39,118 nucleotides of DNA from Mycobacterium szulgai (GCF_002116635.1 NZ_LQPW01000072.1:1-39118); one strand, 5' to 3'; positions 8,453-18,856 are shown, numbered from the stretch's first letter. The notes: generated by a model not told the origin, from the sequence alone. Program-made: numbers and translations.

Positions 8453-8547
8453 ACCCCTCCTCATGCTGGTGAGATCAAGCCAGCCTAAGGCCACCAGAAC
8501 CCACAACGTGGTTGCACGCACCTCGACACGAGGGGTGAACCGTTCTG

Positions 8548-8633
8548 CGGAGGATGCGGGATTTGAACCCGCGAGGGCTGTTAACCCAACCCGCGTTCCA
8601 GGCGAGCGCCATAGGCCACTAGGCGAATCCTCC
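8548..8633 (-). tRNA. tRNA-Ser(GGA)
   Basis: Read on the minus strand, the 7-bp acceptor stem GGAGGAT/ATCCTCC, a D arm, an anticodon loop CTGGAAC (anticodon GGA), a long variable arm typical of class II tRNAs and a GGTTCAAATCC T arm are all visible. The discriminator base is G, as expected for serine. CCA is not encoded. It decodes TCC/TCT codons. Confidence 0.95.
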
Positions 8634-8695
8634 GCCGCCATGGTAGCCGCTGAGCCGTGCAACGTGTCCTGTGGCCGCCGTATTACACTCGCGGT

Positions 8696-10141
<1,446 letters not shown>

Positions 10142-10269
10142 CGGCTTCGAGTGGGCGTCCCGGGTGGGGGATCCGCCAAAGCTGCGCCCTACGTTCACAG
10201 TCGAAGCCGCCGATGCACACTCGATGCCCGCCCCGGGCCTAAGTCAGACGTCGCCGGTAGCCTGCTGAC

Positions 10270-12036
10270 GTGGCTCTGTACCGCAAGTATCGACCGGCAA
10301 CCTTCGCCGAAGTGGTGGGGCAGGAGCATGTCACCGAGCCGCTGTCCATTGCGTTGGAAGCCGGCCGGATCAACCATGCGTACCTGTTCTCCGGGCCGCG
10401 CGGCTGCGGAAAGACGTCGTCGGCGCGCATTCTCGCGCGATCGCTGAACTGCGCGCAGGGCCCGACTGCCGCGCCGTGTGGCACCTGCGATTCCTGCCAG
10501 GCGCTGGCGCCCAATGCGCCCGGCAGCATCGACGTCGTCGAGCTCGACGCCGCCAGCCACGGCGGTGTGGACGACACTCGTGAGCTGCGCGACCGCGCGT
10601 TCTACGCTCCCGCGCAGTCGCGGTACCGGGTGTTCATCGTCGACGAGGCACACATGGTCACCACGGCGGGTTTCAATGCGCTGCTCAAGATCGTGGAGGA
10701 GCCACCCGAGCACCTCATCTTCATTTTCGCCACCACCGAACCAGAGAAGGTGCTGCCGACGATTCGGTCGCGCACCCATCACTACCCGTTTCGGCTGTTG
10801 CCGCCGCGCACCATGCGGGCGTTGATCGGACGGATCTGTGAACAGGAAGGCGTCGTCGTCGACGACGCGGTGTACCCGCTGGTGATCCGGGCCGGCGGCG
10901 GTTCACCTCGTGACACGCTGTCTGTGCTGGACCAGCTGGTGGCCGGGGCCGAAGGTTCCCATGTGACCTATCCGCGCGCGCTGGGATTGCTGGGTGCCAC
11001 CGACGTCGCGCTGATCGACGACGCGGTCGACGCGCTGGGTGCCGGTGATGCGGCCGCGTTGTTCGGTGCCGTCGAATCGGTGATCGACGCCGGGCATGAC
11101 CCGCGCCGCTTCGCCACCGATCTGCTGGAGCGGTTCCGCGATTTGATTGTGCTGCAGGCCGTACCCGATGCGGTGTCCCGGGGTGTGGTGGACGCGCCGG
11201 AGGACGTGCTGGACCGGATGCGCGATCAGGCGGCGCGGCTGGGCCCGGCGACCCTGACCCGATACGCCGAGGTCGTGCAGGCCGGGTTGGGCGAGATGCG
11301 GGGGGCGACGGCGCCCCGGCTGCTGCTCGAGGTGGTTTGCGCGCGCTTGCTGCTCCCCTCGGCCAGCGACGCGGAGTCCGCGCTTTTGCAACGGGTGGAA
11401 CGCATCGAGACGCGGCTGGCCATGTCGGTGCCCGCCGAGCAGGCCGCACCTACCGCTGCCCCCACGCCGCCACCGCAGCGCCGCAGGCCCGCCCCAGAAG
11501 CCAAGACCGAGCCGAAACCCCAGCCTGCGCCGGAGCCGTCGCCACCGCCGCCGGCGCCCGAGCCAGTCCCCGAGGCGGCACCCGGTGAGCTCAACGCGGC
11601 TGCGGTGCGGACCATGTGGCCGACCGTGCGCGACAAAGTGCGCCAGCGCAGCCGCACCACCGAGGTGATGCTGGCGGGTGCGACCGTGCGCGCGCTGGAG
11701 GGCAACACGCTGGTGCTGAGCCATGATTCGCCGCCACTGGCCAGGCGGCTGTCCGAACAGCGCAATGCCGATGTAATCGCTGAGGCCCTCAAAGACGCAT
11801 TGGGCGTCAGTTGGCGGGTGCGCTGCGATACCGGGCCATCGGAGCCCGCGCCGAGTGCGCCCGTCGCCAAGGTGGAAGAGCCTGCCCCGGAAGCGGTTTC
11901 CGCTCAGCTGGACGAAGAGGAAAGCATGCTGGCCGAGGCGGGCCGCACCGACCCGTCGGTGCCCCGCCGCGACCCCGAAGAGGTTGCGCTCGAGCTACTG
12001 CAGAGCGAACTGGGCGCCCGGCGTATCGACGGCTAA
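10270..12036 (+). CDS. dnaX: DNA polymerase III subunits gamma/tau
   Basis: The 588-aa clamp-loader ATPase starts at GTG 10270. It has Walker A GPRGCGKT (42-49), a four-Cys zinc module (Cys61, 70, 73, 76), Walker B with DEAH (125-128), sensor-1 IFIFATTEPEKV and the RSRTHHYPFRLL arginine-finger region. A Pro/Glu-rich linker (about 390-435) leads to the C-terminal tau domain that contacts the polymerase. I see no slippery A-run for the programmed frameshift used in E. coli. It follows the aminotransferase by 128 bp and is convergent with the methyltransferase gene. Confidence 0.95.
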   Translation: MALYRKYRPATFAEVVGQEHVTEPLSIALEAGRINHAYLFSGPRGCGKTSSARILARSLNCAQGPTAAPCGTCDSCQALAPNAPGSIDVVELDAASHGGVDDTRELRDRAFYAPAQSRYRVFIVDEAHMVTTAGFNALLKIVEEPPEHLIFIFATTEPEKVLPTIRSRTHHYPFRLLPPRTMRALIGRICEQEGVVVDDAVYPLVIRAGGGSPRDTLSVLDQLVAGAEGSHVTYPRALGLLGATDVALIDDAVDALGAGDAAALFGAVESVIDAGHDPRRFATDLLERFRDLIVLQAVPDAVSRGVVDAPEDVLDRMRDQAARLGPATLTRYAEVVQAGLGEMRGATAPRLLLEVVCARLLLPSASDAESALLQRVERIETRLAMSVPAEQAAPTAAPTPPPQRRRPAPEAKTEPKPQPAPEPSPPPPAPEPVPEAAPGELNAAAVRTMWPTVRDKVRQRSRTTEVMLAGATVRALEGNTLVLSHDSPPLARRLSEQRNADVIAEALKDALGVSWRVRCDTGPSEPAPSAPVAKVEEPAPEAVSAQLDEEESMLAEAGRTDPSVPRRDPEEVALELLQSELGARRIDG

Positions 12037-12094
12037 AACTAGGCCGGCGACGTCGAGCGCCGGGATGGCGCGAGTTAGGAGTCGGCCAGTCAGG

Positions 12095-13399
12095 CTAGGC
12101 CGTCCACCAGGGCCGCAGTGGCAGTTCGTCGTCGCCCCAGGTATCGACATTGGCGGCCAGTACGTGATGCAGCTGAATGTTGTTGCGTTCGAAGGCTACT
12201 CGCGAAGCGGCCATGTACAGACCCCAGACCTTGGCGACGGGCAGACCGACCTCCATGACCGCGTCTTCCCAATGGTCGACCAGGTTGCGGCACCAGTCGC
12301 GCAGCGTCATCGCGTAGTGGTGCCGGAAGTTCTCCTCGTGCAGCACCTCCAAGCCGACTTCCTGGATCTCGGTGATGATGCGACCCGAACCGGTCAGCTC
12401 CCCGTCAGGGAAGACATAGCGGTCGGTGAACCCGCCTGCGAAGGAGGTCGACTTGTTGTCGTGCCGGGTGATGCAGTGGTTGAGCAGCAGGCCCCCGGTG
12501 CGCAGCTTCGACTTCAGGAACCCGAAGTAGGCGGGGTAGTTCTTGACACCGATGTGCTCGGTGAGCCCGATCGAGGAAACCGCGTCAAAGCCGCTCTCGG
12601 TCACGTCGCGGTAGTCGGAATGCCGCGCCTCGGCCAGTTCCGCCAGCCCTTCGTCCTCGATGGCCTTCTGCGCCCACTTGGCCTGTTCGGCCGATAGTGT
12701 GGCTCCGATGGCCCGGACCCCGTGCCGTGCGGCGTAGCGCACCATGCCGCCCCAGCCGCATCCGACGTCGAGCAGCCGGTCGCCGGGTTGGAGCCGCAGT
12801 TTCTCGAAGATCAGCCGGTATTTGTTCTCCTGGGCTTCTTCCAGTGTCGCGTCGTGGCTGGGGTAGACCGCGCAGGTATAGGTCATCGACGGCCCCAGCA
12901 CCCACTCGTAGAAGGTGTTGGACACGTCGTAGTGGTGGTGGATGGCCTCGGCGTCGCGGGTCTTGCTGTGCATCAGGCCGTCCACGATGCGGCGCCACCG
13001 GGGCGGCGTCTCCTGGGGCGGCGGCGCGATCGGCAACAGGTTCTCTACGCCGATCGAGCGCACCACGTTGGCCAGCACCCGCGCCGACGGCCGCTTGAAC
13101 TCGACCCGATCTGTGAGGGATATCAGCAAGTCATAGGGGTCGCCAGGGTGCACGCCGTGGGTCTGCAGGTCGCCCGACACATATGCGCGGGCGATGCCGA
13201 GTTCGCCGGGCGCCGTGGCCAGATACGTGGCGCCGCGCGGTGACTTCAGATCCAGGCCCAGTACCGCGTCTTCGTTTCCGGCCGTGCTGCCGTCGTACGC
13301 GGTGAACTTCAGTGGCTGCTGACTGGACGCGGTGAAGATTTCCAGAATCTCAGCCATCGTCAGTTTGCCGGTGGTGCTGGTCTGGCTGGTCGTTGTCAT
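12095..13399 (-). CDS. cfa: Cfa-type SAM methyltransferase for tuberculostearic acid
   Basis: The 434-aa protein belongs to the cyclopropane-fatty-acyl-phospholipid synthase family: SAM-binding LLDVGCGWGGMV (209-220), HHHYDVSNTFYEWVLG before it, and MTYTCAVYP, the usual lipid-site region. With the FAD gene upstream it matches the Rv3720/Rv3719 pair, for which mycobacterial work showed methylenation of oleoyl phospholipid at C10 and then reduction to 10-methylstearate (tuberculostearic acid). The start ATG at 13399 overlaps the upstream stop by four bases (ATGA), so the two are translationally coupled. Activity is inferred from family and pairing. Confidence 0.87.
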   Translation of the reverse strand: MTTTSQTSTTGKLTMAEILEIFTASSQQPLKFTAYDGSTAGNEDAVLGLDLKSPRGATYLATAPGELGIARAYVSGDLQTHGVHPGDPYDLLISLTDRVEFKRPSARVLANVVRSIGVENLLPIAPPPQETPPRWRRIVDGLMHSKTRDAEAIHHHYDVSNTFYEWVLGPSMTYTCAVYPSHDATLEEAQENKYRLIFEKLRLQPGDRLLDVGCGWGGMVRYAARHGVRAIGATLSAEQAKWAQKAIEDEGLAELAEARHSDYRDVTESGFDAVSSIGLTEHIGVKNYPAYFGFLKSKLRTGGLLLNHCITRHDNKSTSFAGGFTDRYVFPDGELTGSGRIITEIQEVGLEVLHEENFRHHYAMTLRDWCRNLVDHWEDAVMEVGLPVAKVWGLYMAASRVAFERNNIQLHHVLAANVDTWGDDELPLRPWWTA

Positions 13400-14772
13400 C
13401 GTCGTTGTACCGCCTTTGCGTAGAGATCGAGAAGACGCGAGTCGGGGTCGTAGGTTTTCTTAACGGTGTTGTAGGACTCCCCGCCGTAGAGCTCGTCAAA
13501 CTCCTCGCGGGTATAGAAAGAGTCGGAGTACAGCGACTTGTGGCCGTCGAGCATGCTCACTTTTTCTTCGATCGCCCGGTTCGTGGCGCCCGCGGAGGCG
13601 CCGACGGGAACCGACGACCAGAACCCGATGTTGACGTAGCTGCGGTCGGGCCGAATCGGATACAGCGGCCAGCGGTGGTGATCGCGCAACCGTAACGGGC
13701 ACAACCAAATTGGTTCGATCGGCACATTTTCCAGGAACCATACGAGGAAATCGTGGGTCCGTTCGATCGGCACCTCGACGTCTTGCACCACCCGCTCGCG
13801 CGCCGGGCGCCCGTTACGGTTCTCGATCCGGTCGGCGATGCCGAAGCGCTGGTCGAGGGCCACCAGCTTCCAGTAGACGCTGCTGCGCCGGTAACGCCGT
13901 GGCCAAAAGCGGCGCAGCAAGGGGTTTTGCGCACCGAACGCGCGCGAGCACCAGAACCAATCGGTATCCCAGCGCCAGAAATAATCGTTGATGGTCAGCC
14001 GGTCTTCCGTTATCCCGGCGTCATGCTGGATCGACCGGTAGTAGATGTCTTGACCGGTGTAGTCGCTGACCGGGCCCGGGGTGGTGGTCCGCTTTCCCAC
14101 GCACAGATAGCTTTCGTCGGAGCCGAAGACCACGCCATCGAGATAGTCGACGGCGACGCCGTCCAGCCCGCCCGTGTCGATGATCCGTTCCATCGCCGCG
14201 ATCATCTCGGTCAGCGAATGAAATCGGATGTGCCGCAAGGCCACAAACGGTGAAACCGGTTCGAGCTCGATCCTTATTCGAGTCGAATATCCCAGTGTCC
14301 CATAAGAATTCGGGAAGGCTAGGAACAGGTCTGGATGCTGATCGGGGGAGACGGTGAGCAGTTCGCCCGCCCCGGTGAGGATGTCCATTTCCAGCACCGA
14401 TTCGTGCGGCAAGCCGTTGCGAAACGATGCCGACTCGATGCCCAGCCCGGTGACCGCGCCGCCGAGCGTAATGGTCTTCAACTGCGGAACTACCAGCGGT
14501 GACAGGCCATAACGCAGCGTCGCTGCCACCAGGTCCTCGTAGGTGCACATGCCGGCGACGTCGGCGGTACGGGCGTCGGGATCGATACTGATGACGTCGG
14601 TGAGTCCGGATGTATCCAGGCCGCGCGCATCGCTTTTGGTGCGGGTGCGGAACAGATTCGACGTGGGCTTGGCGAGCCGGACGGATGAAGTCGCGGGGAT
14701 GGAGCGATAACTTGCCAGCAACCGCTCGACGCCGGCCAGGTGAGCAGACAGCGCAGATCCAGGGACAGGCAC
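13396..14772 (-). CDS. FAD-binding oxidoreductase, tuberculostearate reductase partner
   Basis: From GTG 14772 the protein is 458 aa with a PCMH-type FAD-binding domain (TSNLFR; LVVPQLKTITLGGAVTGLG; HESVLEMDILTGAGELL), similar in layout to DHCR24-like reductases. It is coupled to the Cfa methyltransferase and should reduce the 10-methylene intermediate to 10-methylstearate. The frame is open to 14874, but that region overlaps the divergent SRPBCC gene. A TAGGGT -10 lies seven bases before 14772 and four before the adjacent GTG at 14775; either GTG may be used. Confidence 0.85.
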   Translation of the reverse strand: MPVPGSALSAHLAGVERLLASYRSIPATSSVRLAKPTSNLFRTRTKSDARGLDTSGLTDVISIDPDARTADVAGMCTYEDLVAATLRYGLSPLVVPQLKTITLGGAVTGLGIESASFRNGLPHESVLEMDILTGAGELLTVSPDQHPDLFLAFPNSYGTLGYSTRIRIELEPVSPFVALRHIRFHSLTEMIAAMERIIDTGGLDGVAVDYLDGVVFGSDESYLCVGKRTTTPGPVSDYTGQDIYYRSIQHDAGITEDRLTINDYFWRWDTDWFWCSRAFGAQNPLLRRFWPRRYRRSSVYWKLVALDQRFGIADRIENRNGRPARERVVQDVEVPIERTHDFLVWFLENVPIEPIWLCPLRLRDHHRWPLYPIRPDRSYVNIGFWSSVPVGASAGATNRAIEEKVSMLDGHKSLYSDSFYTREEFDELYGGESYNTVKKTYDPDSRLLDLYAKAVQRR

Positions 14773-14779
14773 CACATAT

Positions 14780-14785
14780 ACCCTA
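14780..14785 (-). promoter_or_regulatory. -10 element TAGGGT of the tuberculostearate operon
   Basis: TAGGGT fits TANNNT and is followed by ATAT and two consecutive GTG codons, seven bases before GTG 14772. This suggests a leaderless or nearly leaderless transcript. A GAGG four bases further upstream could instead act as a weak Shine-Dalgarno site. Confidence 0.35.
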
Positions 14786-14848
14786 GTCCTCGACAACCGG
14801 CCCTGCAGAGTGCAGCGGCACGGCATGACAACGGAGGAGTTGCGCCTG

Positions 14849-15286
14849 ATGGGACAGGTGAGCGCAGCCAGCACGATCTTGATCAGTGCTGAGCCCGCGG
14901 CCGTACTCGATGCGGTGGCCGATTACGAGACCGTCCGCCCCAAAATCCTTTCGTCGCACTACAGCGAGTACCAGGTGCTCGAGGGCGGCAAAGGACAGGG
15001 CACCGTCGCCAAGTGGCGGCTGCAGGCGACCGAGTCACGGGTGCGCGATGTGCAGGTGAATGTGGATGTCGCCGGGCACACCGTAATCGAGAAGGATGCG
15101 AATTCTTCGATGGTGACCAACTGGACAGTGGCTCCCGCGGGACCCGGGTCCAGCGTCACCGTGAAGACGACTTGGAACGGCGCCGGTGGTGTGAAGGGCT
15201 TCTTCGAAAAGACCTTTGCTCCGCTGGGCCTGAAGAAGATCCAGGCTGAGGTGCTGGCCAACCTGAAGGGCGAGCTGGAAGGCTAG
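14849..15286 (+). CDS. SRPBCC-family protein (Rv3718c type)
   Basis: ATG 14849 is chosen over ATG 14825 because GGAGGAG sits nine bases upstream of it. The 145-aa protein has the SRPBCC (START/polyketide-cyclase-like) layout: an N-terminal strand, ADYETVRPKILSSHYSEYQVLEG, a central beta sheet and a long C-terminal helix (FEKTFAPLGLKKIQAEVLANL). This fold binds hydrophobic ligands in a deep cavity; the ligand is unknown. It is divergent from the tuberculostearate operon, which hints at a lipid-related role, but that is inference. Confidence 0.85.
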   Translation: MGQVSAASTILISAEPAAVLDAVADYETVRPKILSSHYSEYQVLEGGKGQGTVAKWRLQATESRVRDVQVNVDVAGHTVIEKDANSSMVTNWTVAPAGPGSSVTVKTTWNGAGGVKGFFEKTFAPLGLKKIQAEVLANLKGELEG

Positions 15287-15302
15287 CGCGCGGCGACGAT
15301 AC

Positions 15303-15352
15303 GGGCCGGCTGGCGGCCCGAGGTGGGGGGCACCTCCCGCTTGCGGGGGAGA
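15303..15352. terminator. Cluster of three hairpins between convergent genes
   Basis: GGGCCG/CGGCCC (15303-15319), GGTG/CACC (15322-15334) and CTCCC with GGGAG (15334-15351) are successive inverted repeats packed between the convergent SRPBCC and ami1 stop codons. They are plausible bidirectional terminators without T tracts. CTCCCGCTTGCGGGGGAG also resembles a repeat I remember as scattered in intergenic regions of slow growers. Confidence 0.4.
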
Positions 15353-15365
15353 GCCGGGCAATCAG

Positions 15366-16121
15366 CTAGCGCGCCTGACCCTGGGTGGCCAGGAAGCCGG
15401 CGACACCGCGAACCAAGGCCTCGGCGTATTTCTGCCTGCCTTCGGCAGACTCCATCAGGGCAGAGTCCGCGGGGTTCTTCATGTTCCCCAATTCGACGAG
15501 TATCGACGGGTACTGCGCCAGGTTCAGCCCCGCCAGATCCGAGCGCCCGTACAGGCCGTCCTGGCCAATGTAGTTGGCCGCTGGAATGCCCGACGCCTTC
15601 AATTGGTCGCGCATGACCCGGGCGAATTGCACCGATGGCCCGGCCTGGGCCGCGTTGAGTGGCGGAGCCGAGTAGTTGACATGGAATCCGCGGCCGGACG
15701 CGGGACCGCCGTCGCCGTGCAGGCTGATGACGGCGTTGGGGTGCAGGGCATTGGCCATGTTGGCGCGCTCGTCGACGCACGGCCCCAGGGCGTTGTCGTT
15801 GCCGCGGGACATGGCGGTGCGAACACCAAGCGCGTTGAGCGCAGCGCGGAGCCGCAGCGCGGTGTCCCAGGTGAAGGTGTGTTCGGAATATCCGCTGTTG
15901 GTCGAGGTTCCGCTGGCTTGGCAGTCTTTGGTGCCGCCGCGGCCGGTGGGCACCTGCCGGCCGATCGATGCGTCGTTGGCGCCGTTGTGGCCGGGGTCGA
16001 TGAACACGACCATGCCGGCGATGTTGGACGGGACGGCCGTCGCGATCGGTGGCGACCACGCAGCAACGAGCACCCCGATGATCATGGCGATCCCGACACG
16101 CAGGCTAACTCGGAGGTCCAC
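15366..16121 (-). CDS. ami1: N-acetylmuramoyl-L-alanine amidase Ami1 (Rv3717 type)
   Basis: The 251-aa exported amidase_3 enzyme has a signal peptide ([17 protein letters not shown]) and zinc ligands His45 (FIDPGHNG), Glu80 (SGYSEHTF) and His135 (ISLHGDGG), with catalytic Glu210 ([10 protein letters not shown]). Each is ten residues beyond the Rv3717 numbering, showing the whole active site is kept. Cys67 and Cys115 can form the known disulfide. It cleaves the bond between muramic acid and the stem peptide during cell separation. GTG 16121 is preferred because a TACCTT -10 lies six bases upstream; ATG 16085 would be a shorter alternative. Confidence 0.93.
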   Translation of the reverse strand: MDLRVSLRVGIAMIIGVLVAAWSPPIATAVPSNIAGMVVFIDPGHNGANDASIGRQVPTGRGGTKDCQASGTSTNSGYSEHTFTWDTALRLRAALNALGVRTAMSRGNDNALGPCVDERANMANALHPNAVISLHGDGGPASGRGFHVNYSAPPLNAAQAGPSVQFARVMRDQLKASGIPAANYIGQDGLYGRSDLAGLNLAQYPSILVELGNMKNPADSALMESAEGRQKYAEALVRGVAGFLATQGQAR

Positions 16122-16127
16122 GGCGCC

Positions 16128-16133
16128 AAGGTA
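16128..16133 (-). promoter_or_regulatory. -10 element TACCTT of ami1
   Basis: TACCTT fits TANNNT and is separated by six bases from GTG 16121, as expected for a leaderless transcript. No clear -35 element is visible. Confidence 0.4.
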
Positions 16134-16219
16134 GCGCGGCGCGGTCTACGCTGAGTGTTTCGAATCGCCCGACAACCGCAGGCGAAACCAACTCGAGACC
16201 AAGATGCGAGGGGACTGTC

Positions 16220-16609
16220 ATGCAACCCGGAGGCGATATGTCGCAACTGCTGGCCCAGGCGCAGCAGATGCAGCAAAAGCTACTGGAAGCTCAGCAGCAG
16301 CTGGCTAACTCCGAGGTACACGGCCAGGCCGGCGGAGGCCTGGTGAAGGTTCAGGTCAAGGGCAGCGGCGAGGTGATCGGAGTGACGATCGACCCCAAGG
16401 TCGTCGACCCGAGTGACATCGAGACACTGCAGGACCTGATCGTCGGCGCGATGCGCGACGCGTCCCAGCAGGTCACCCGGATGGCGCAGGAGCGGCTGGG
16501 GGCGCTGGCCGGTGGCATGCGCCCGTCGGCTCCACCGGCCGCCCCGCCCGGCGCACCGGGGCAGCCTCAGCCGCCAATGCCGCCGGGGCCTGGCGCGCCT
16601 GGGGTCTGA
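16220..16609 (+). CDS. ybaB: YbaB/EbfC-family nucleoid-associated protein
   Basis: The 129-aa protein has the YbaB fold: an N-terminal coiled-coil helix ([20 protein letters not shown]), strands [18 protein letters not shown], and a C-terminal helix ([23 protein letters not shown]). A Pro/Gly/Ala tail (about 98-129) is typical of mycobacterial members. These dimers bind DNA with low specificity; the gene is nearly always found directly upstream of recR, here by 11 bp. ATG 16220 is preceded by AGGGGA. M. tuberculosis Rv3716c is closely similar. Confidence 0.93.
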   Translation: MQPGGDMSQLLAQAQQMQQKLLEAQQQLANSEVHGQAGGGLVKVQVKGSGEVIGVTIDPKVVDPSDIETLQDLIVGAMRDASQQVTRMAQERLGALAGGMRPSAPPAAPPGAPGQPQPPMPPGPGAPGV

Positions 16610-16620
16610 TTTGCACTCTC

Positions 16621-17232
16621 ATGTTTGAGGGACCCGTCCAGGACCTGATCGATGAGCTCGGCAAGCTGCCGGGCATCGGGCCCAAGAGCGCGCAGCGAAT
16701 CGCTTTCCACCTACTTTCGGTCGAACCGCCGGACATTGACCGGCTGACGGCCGCCTTGGGGAAGGTCCGCGACGGTGTGCGGTTCTGTGCGGTGTGCGGG
16801 AATGTCTCCGACGAAGAGCGGTGCAGAATCTGCGCGGATAGCCGTCGGGATTCATCTGTGGTGTGTGTGGTCGAGGAGCCGAAGGATATCCAGGCCGTCG
16901 AGCGCACCCGCGAATTCCGCGGCCGCTACCACGTTCTAGGTGGCGCTCTGGATCCGCTGTCCGGGATCGGTCCCGGCCAGTTGCGCATCCGCGAGCTGTT
17001 GAGCCGCATCGGCGAGCGGGTCGACGACGTCGACATCACCGAGGTGATCATCGCCACCGACCCCAACACCGAGGGCGAGGCGACCGCCACCTACCTGGTG
17101 CGAATGCTGCGCGACATCCCCGGTTTGACCGTGACGCGGATCGCTTCCGGGCTGCCGATGGGCGGCGACTTGGAGTTCGCCGACGAGCTGACGCTGGGCC
17201 GCGCCTTGACCGGCCGCCGCGCCATGGTCTGA
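16621..17232 (+). CDS. recR: Recombination protein RecR
   Basis: The 203-aa protein shows the full RecR layout: helix-hairpin-helix [17 protein letters not shown] (12-28), a Cys4 zinc finger (Cys56, 59, 68, 71), a Toprim domain ([26 protein letters not shown]) and the C-terminal Walker-B-like [12 protein letters not shown]. RecR acts with RecO to load RecA at gaps. It probably forms an operon with ybaB. A long hairpin starts two bases after its stop codon. Confidence 0.97.
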   Translation: MFEGPVQDLIDELGKLPGIGPKSAQRIAFHLLSVEPPDIDRLTAALGKVRDGVRFCAVCGNVSDEERCRICADSRRDSSVVCVVEEPKDIQAVERTREFRGRYHVLGGALDPLSGIGPGQLRIRELLSRIGERVDDVDITEVIIATDPNTEGEATATYLVRMLRDIPGLTVTRIASGLPMGGDLEFADELTLGRALTGRRAMV

Positions 17233-17234
17233 CT

Positions 17235-17299
17235 TTCGCGAGCCTGTAGTTAACGCGCCGCCCACTCGCACTTCAGCGCGCTAACTACAGGCTCGCGAA
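17235..17299. repeat. 24-bp-arm inverted repeat after recR
   Basis: Arm 17235-17258 and arm 17276-17299 are reverse complements with one mismatch (A against G in the arm), separated by 17 bases. Each arm contains TCGCGAGCCTGTAGTTA. It begins two bases after the recR stop and lies 30 bases before the next start codon. It could terminate recR, but it is far longer than most mycobacterial terminators. Confidence 0.85.
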
Positions 17300-17329
17300 T
17301 GTGTCGGTAGCCGCTGTCAGCATTGCGCT

Positions 17330-18178
17330 GTGCGCGAGGTGTTCATCGGCAGTGAAGCACTGGCAGCGGGCCGGCTCACCGAACACGAGCTGCGTCGATG
17401 GCACCACGCGATCTTTCGTGACGTCTTCGTCCGCAACGGGTATGAGCCATCGGTGCGCGACAAGATCGAGGGCGCGTGGTTGCGGTCCGGGCGGCGCGGC
17501 GTGATCGCCGGTGTCGCCGCGTCTGCGCTGCATGGCGCCCGATGGGTTGGTGACGACGTCCCGATCGAGTTGATCTGGTCGAACACCAGGCCGCCTCGGG
17601 GACTTATTGCGCGTGACGAAACCCTGGGCGCCGACGAGATCACCCGCGTCGCGGGTCTGCCGGTCACCACCCTGGTTCGCACTGCCTATGACCTGGGCCG
17701 GCATCGGCCGCGCGGGGAGGCGCTGGCGCGGCTAGACGCCCTGATGTGGGCGACGCCGTTCTCCATCGAAGACGTCTTGTTGCTGGCCAAGCGCTACGCG
17801 GGCGCGCGCGGTCACAAGCGGCTGCGGTCTGTCTTGCCGCTTGTCGACGGTGGTGCGGCGTCGCCAAAGGAGACGTGGCTGCGGCTGCTGATCATTGACG
17901 CCGGATTGCCGCTTCCGCAGACGCAGATTCCCGTGAACGCCAATTGGCGATCGGTAGCGGTCCTCGACATGGGCTGGGAGGAATTCAAGGTGGCCGTCGA
18001 GTACGACGGCGACCACCATCGCAGCGACCGCCGTCAATACGCGCACGATCAGTGGCGTCAACGCAAGCTCGCCGCATTGGGCTGGATCATCGTTCGGGTG
18101 ATCGCCGAGGACCGGCCACCTGATGTGCTGCGACGCGTGCGCGAGGCGCTAGCGCGCCGCCAATCGCTCCTGGCGTAA
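17330..18178 (+). CDS. DUF559/Vsr-like putative endonuclease with AbiEi-like N-terminus (Rv3714c type)
   Basis: The 282-aa protein from GTG 17330 has two parts. Residues 1-120 resemble the winged-helix region of AbiEi-type antitoxins (GSEALAAGRLTEHELRR; IAGVAASALHGARW). Residues 178-275 resemble DUF559, a Vsr/PDDEXK-like nuclease fold: SPKETWLRLLIIDAGL, a predicted acidic centre Asp213 (VLDMGW), Glu224 and Asp226 (VAVEYDGDHH, His229-230), and RKLAALGWIIVRV. M. tuberculosis has a similar gene at this place. Whether it cuts DNA is untested as far as I know. Its last 30 bases overlap the convergent gatD gene. Confidence 0.75.
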   Translation: MREVFIGSEALAAGRLTEHELRRWHHAIFRDVFVRNGYEPSVRDKIEGAWLRSGRRGVIAGVAASALHGARWVGDDVPIELIWSNTRPPRGLIARDETLGADEITRVAGLPVTTLVRTAYDLGRHRPRGEALARLDALMWATPFSIEDVLLLAKRYAGARGHKRLRSVLPLVDGGAASPKETWLRLLIIDAGLPLPQTQIPVNANWRSVAVLDMGWEEFKVAVEYDGDHHRSDRRQYAHDQWRQRKLAALGWIIVRVIAEDRPPDVLRRVREALARRQSLLA

Positions 18179-18856
18179 TAAGTCCACCTCGGGCAGCTGC
18201 AACGGCGGCAACGCACCTACCACCTTGCCCAGCAGCAGGTCGGCGAGCTCAGGGTTACGGGCCAGGCACGGCCCGTGCATGTAGGTCGCGACCACACTGC
18301 CCTGAACCGCGCCGTCGAAACCGTCGCCGGCCCGGTTGCCCGCGCCCTTGATCACCGCGGCCAACGGCGAGGCTGCCGCCCCCAGCACTGTTCCGCCACG
18401 GTGGTTCTCGAAGCCGGTGAGGCGTTGTGTCAGTCCGGCCAGTACCGGCTTGCTCACTACCTCGCCGATGGTGCGGGCAGCTTGCGGGGAGGTGGTTACA
18501 TCCAGCAGACCGACACCGTCGACCCGCTCTCCCGAGGACGTCTCGTACCAGTGGCCGAGCACTTGGATGGCCGCACAGATCGCCAGCACGGGTGCGCCGC
18601 GTTCGGCGGCGCGCTGCAGGCCCGGATACTGCCGCAGGTGCCGGGTCGCCAATCGCTGTGCGTAGTCTTCGGCGCCGCCCAGCGTGTAGAGGTCCAAGGA
18701 GTCCGGTACCGGATCTGCCAGCGTGATCTCGACGATCTCGGCGGCGAAGCCGCGGAGTACGAGCCGCTGTCGCAGCACGACTGCGTTGCCGCCGTCGCCG
18801 TACGTGCCCATCACGTCGGGCAATACCAGCCCAATCCGAACAGTCGATTCAGCCAT
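18149..18856 (-). CDS. gatD: Lipid II isoglutaminyl synthase glutaminase subunit GatD
   Basis: The 235-aa class I glutamine amidotransferase has nucleophile Cys94 (LAICAAIQVLG) and His194 (TYMHGPCLARNPELAD), the GatD arrangement. It lacks a normal Glu after His, as usual in this family. It hydrolyses glutamine and passes ammonia to MurT for amidation of D-iso-glutamate in lipid II. It overlaps murT by eight bases, giving strict co-expression. Its 3' end overlaps the convergent endonuclease-like gene by 30 bp. Corresponds to Rv3713, formerly cobQ2. Confidence 0.93.
   Translation of the reverse strand: MAESTVRIGLVLPDVMGTYGDGGNAVVLRQRLVLRGFAAEIVEITLADPVPDSLDLYTLGGAEDYAQRLATRHLRQYPGLQRAAERGAPVLAICAAIQVLGHWYETSSGERVDGVGLLDVTTSPQAARTIGEVVSKPVLAGLTQRLTGFENHRGGTVLGAAASPLAAVIKGAGNRAGDGFDGAVQGSVVATYMHGPCLARNPELADLLLGKVVGALPPLQLPEVDLLRQERLAAR

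Noticed and set aside
11400..12036. Programmed frameshift in dnaX
   Set aside because: I see no slippery A-run with a hairpin; the single full-length frame is sufficient.
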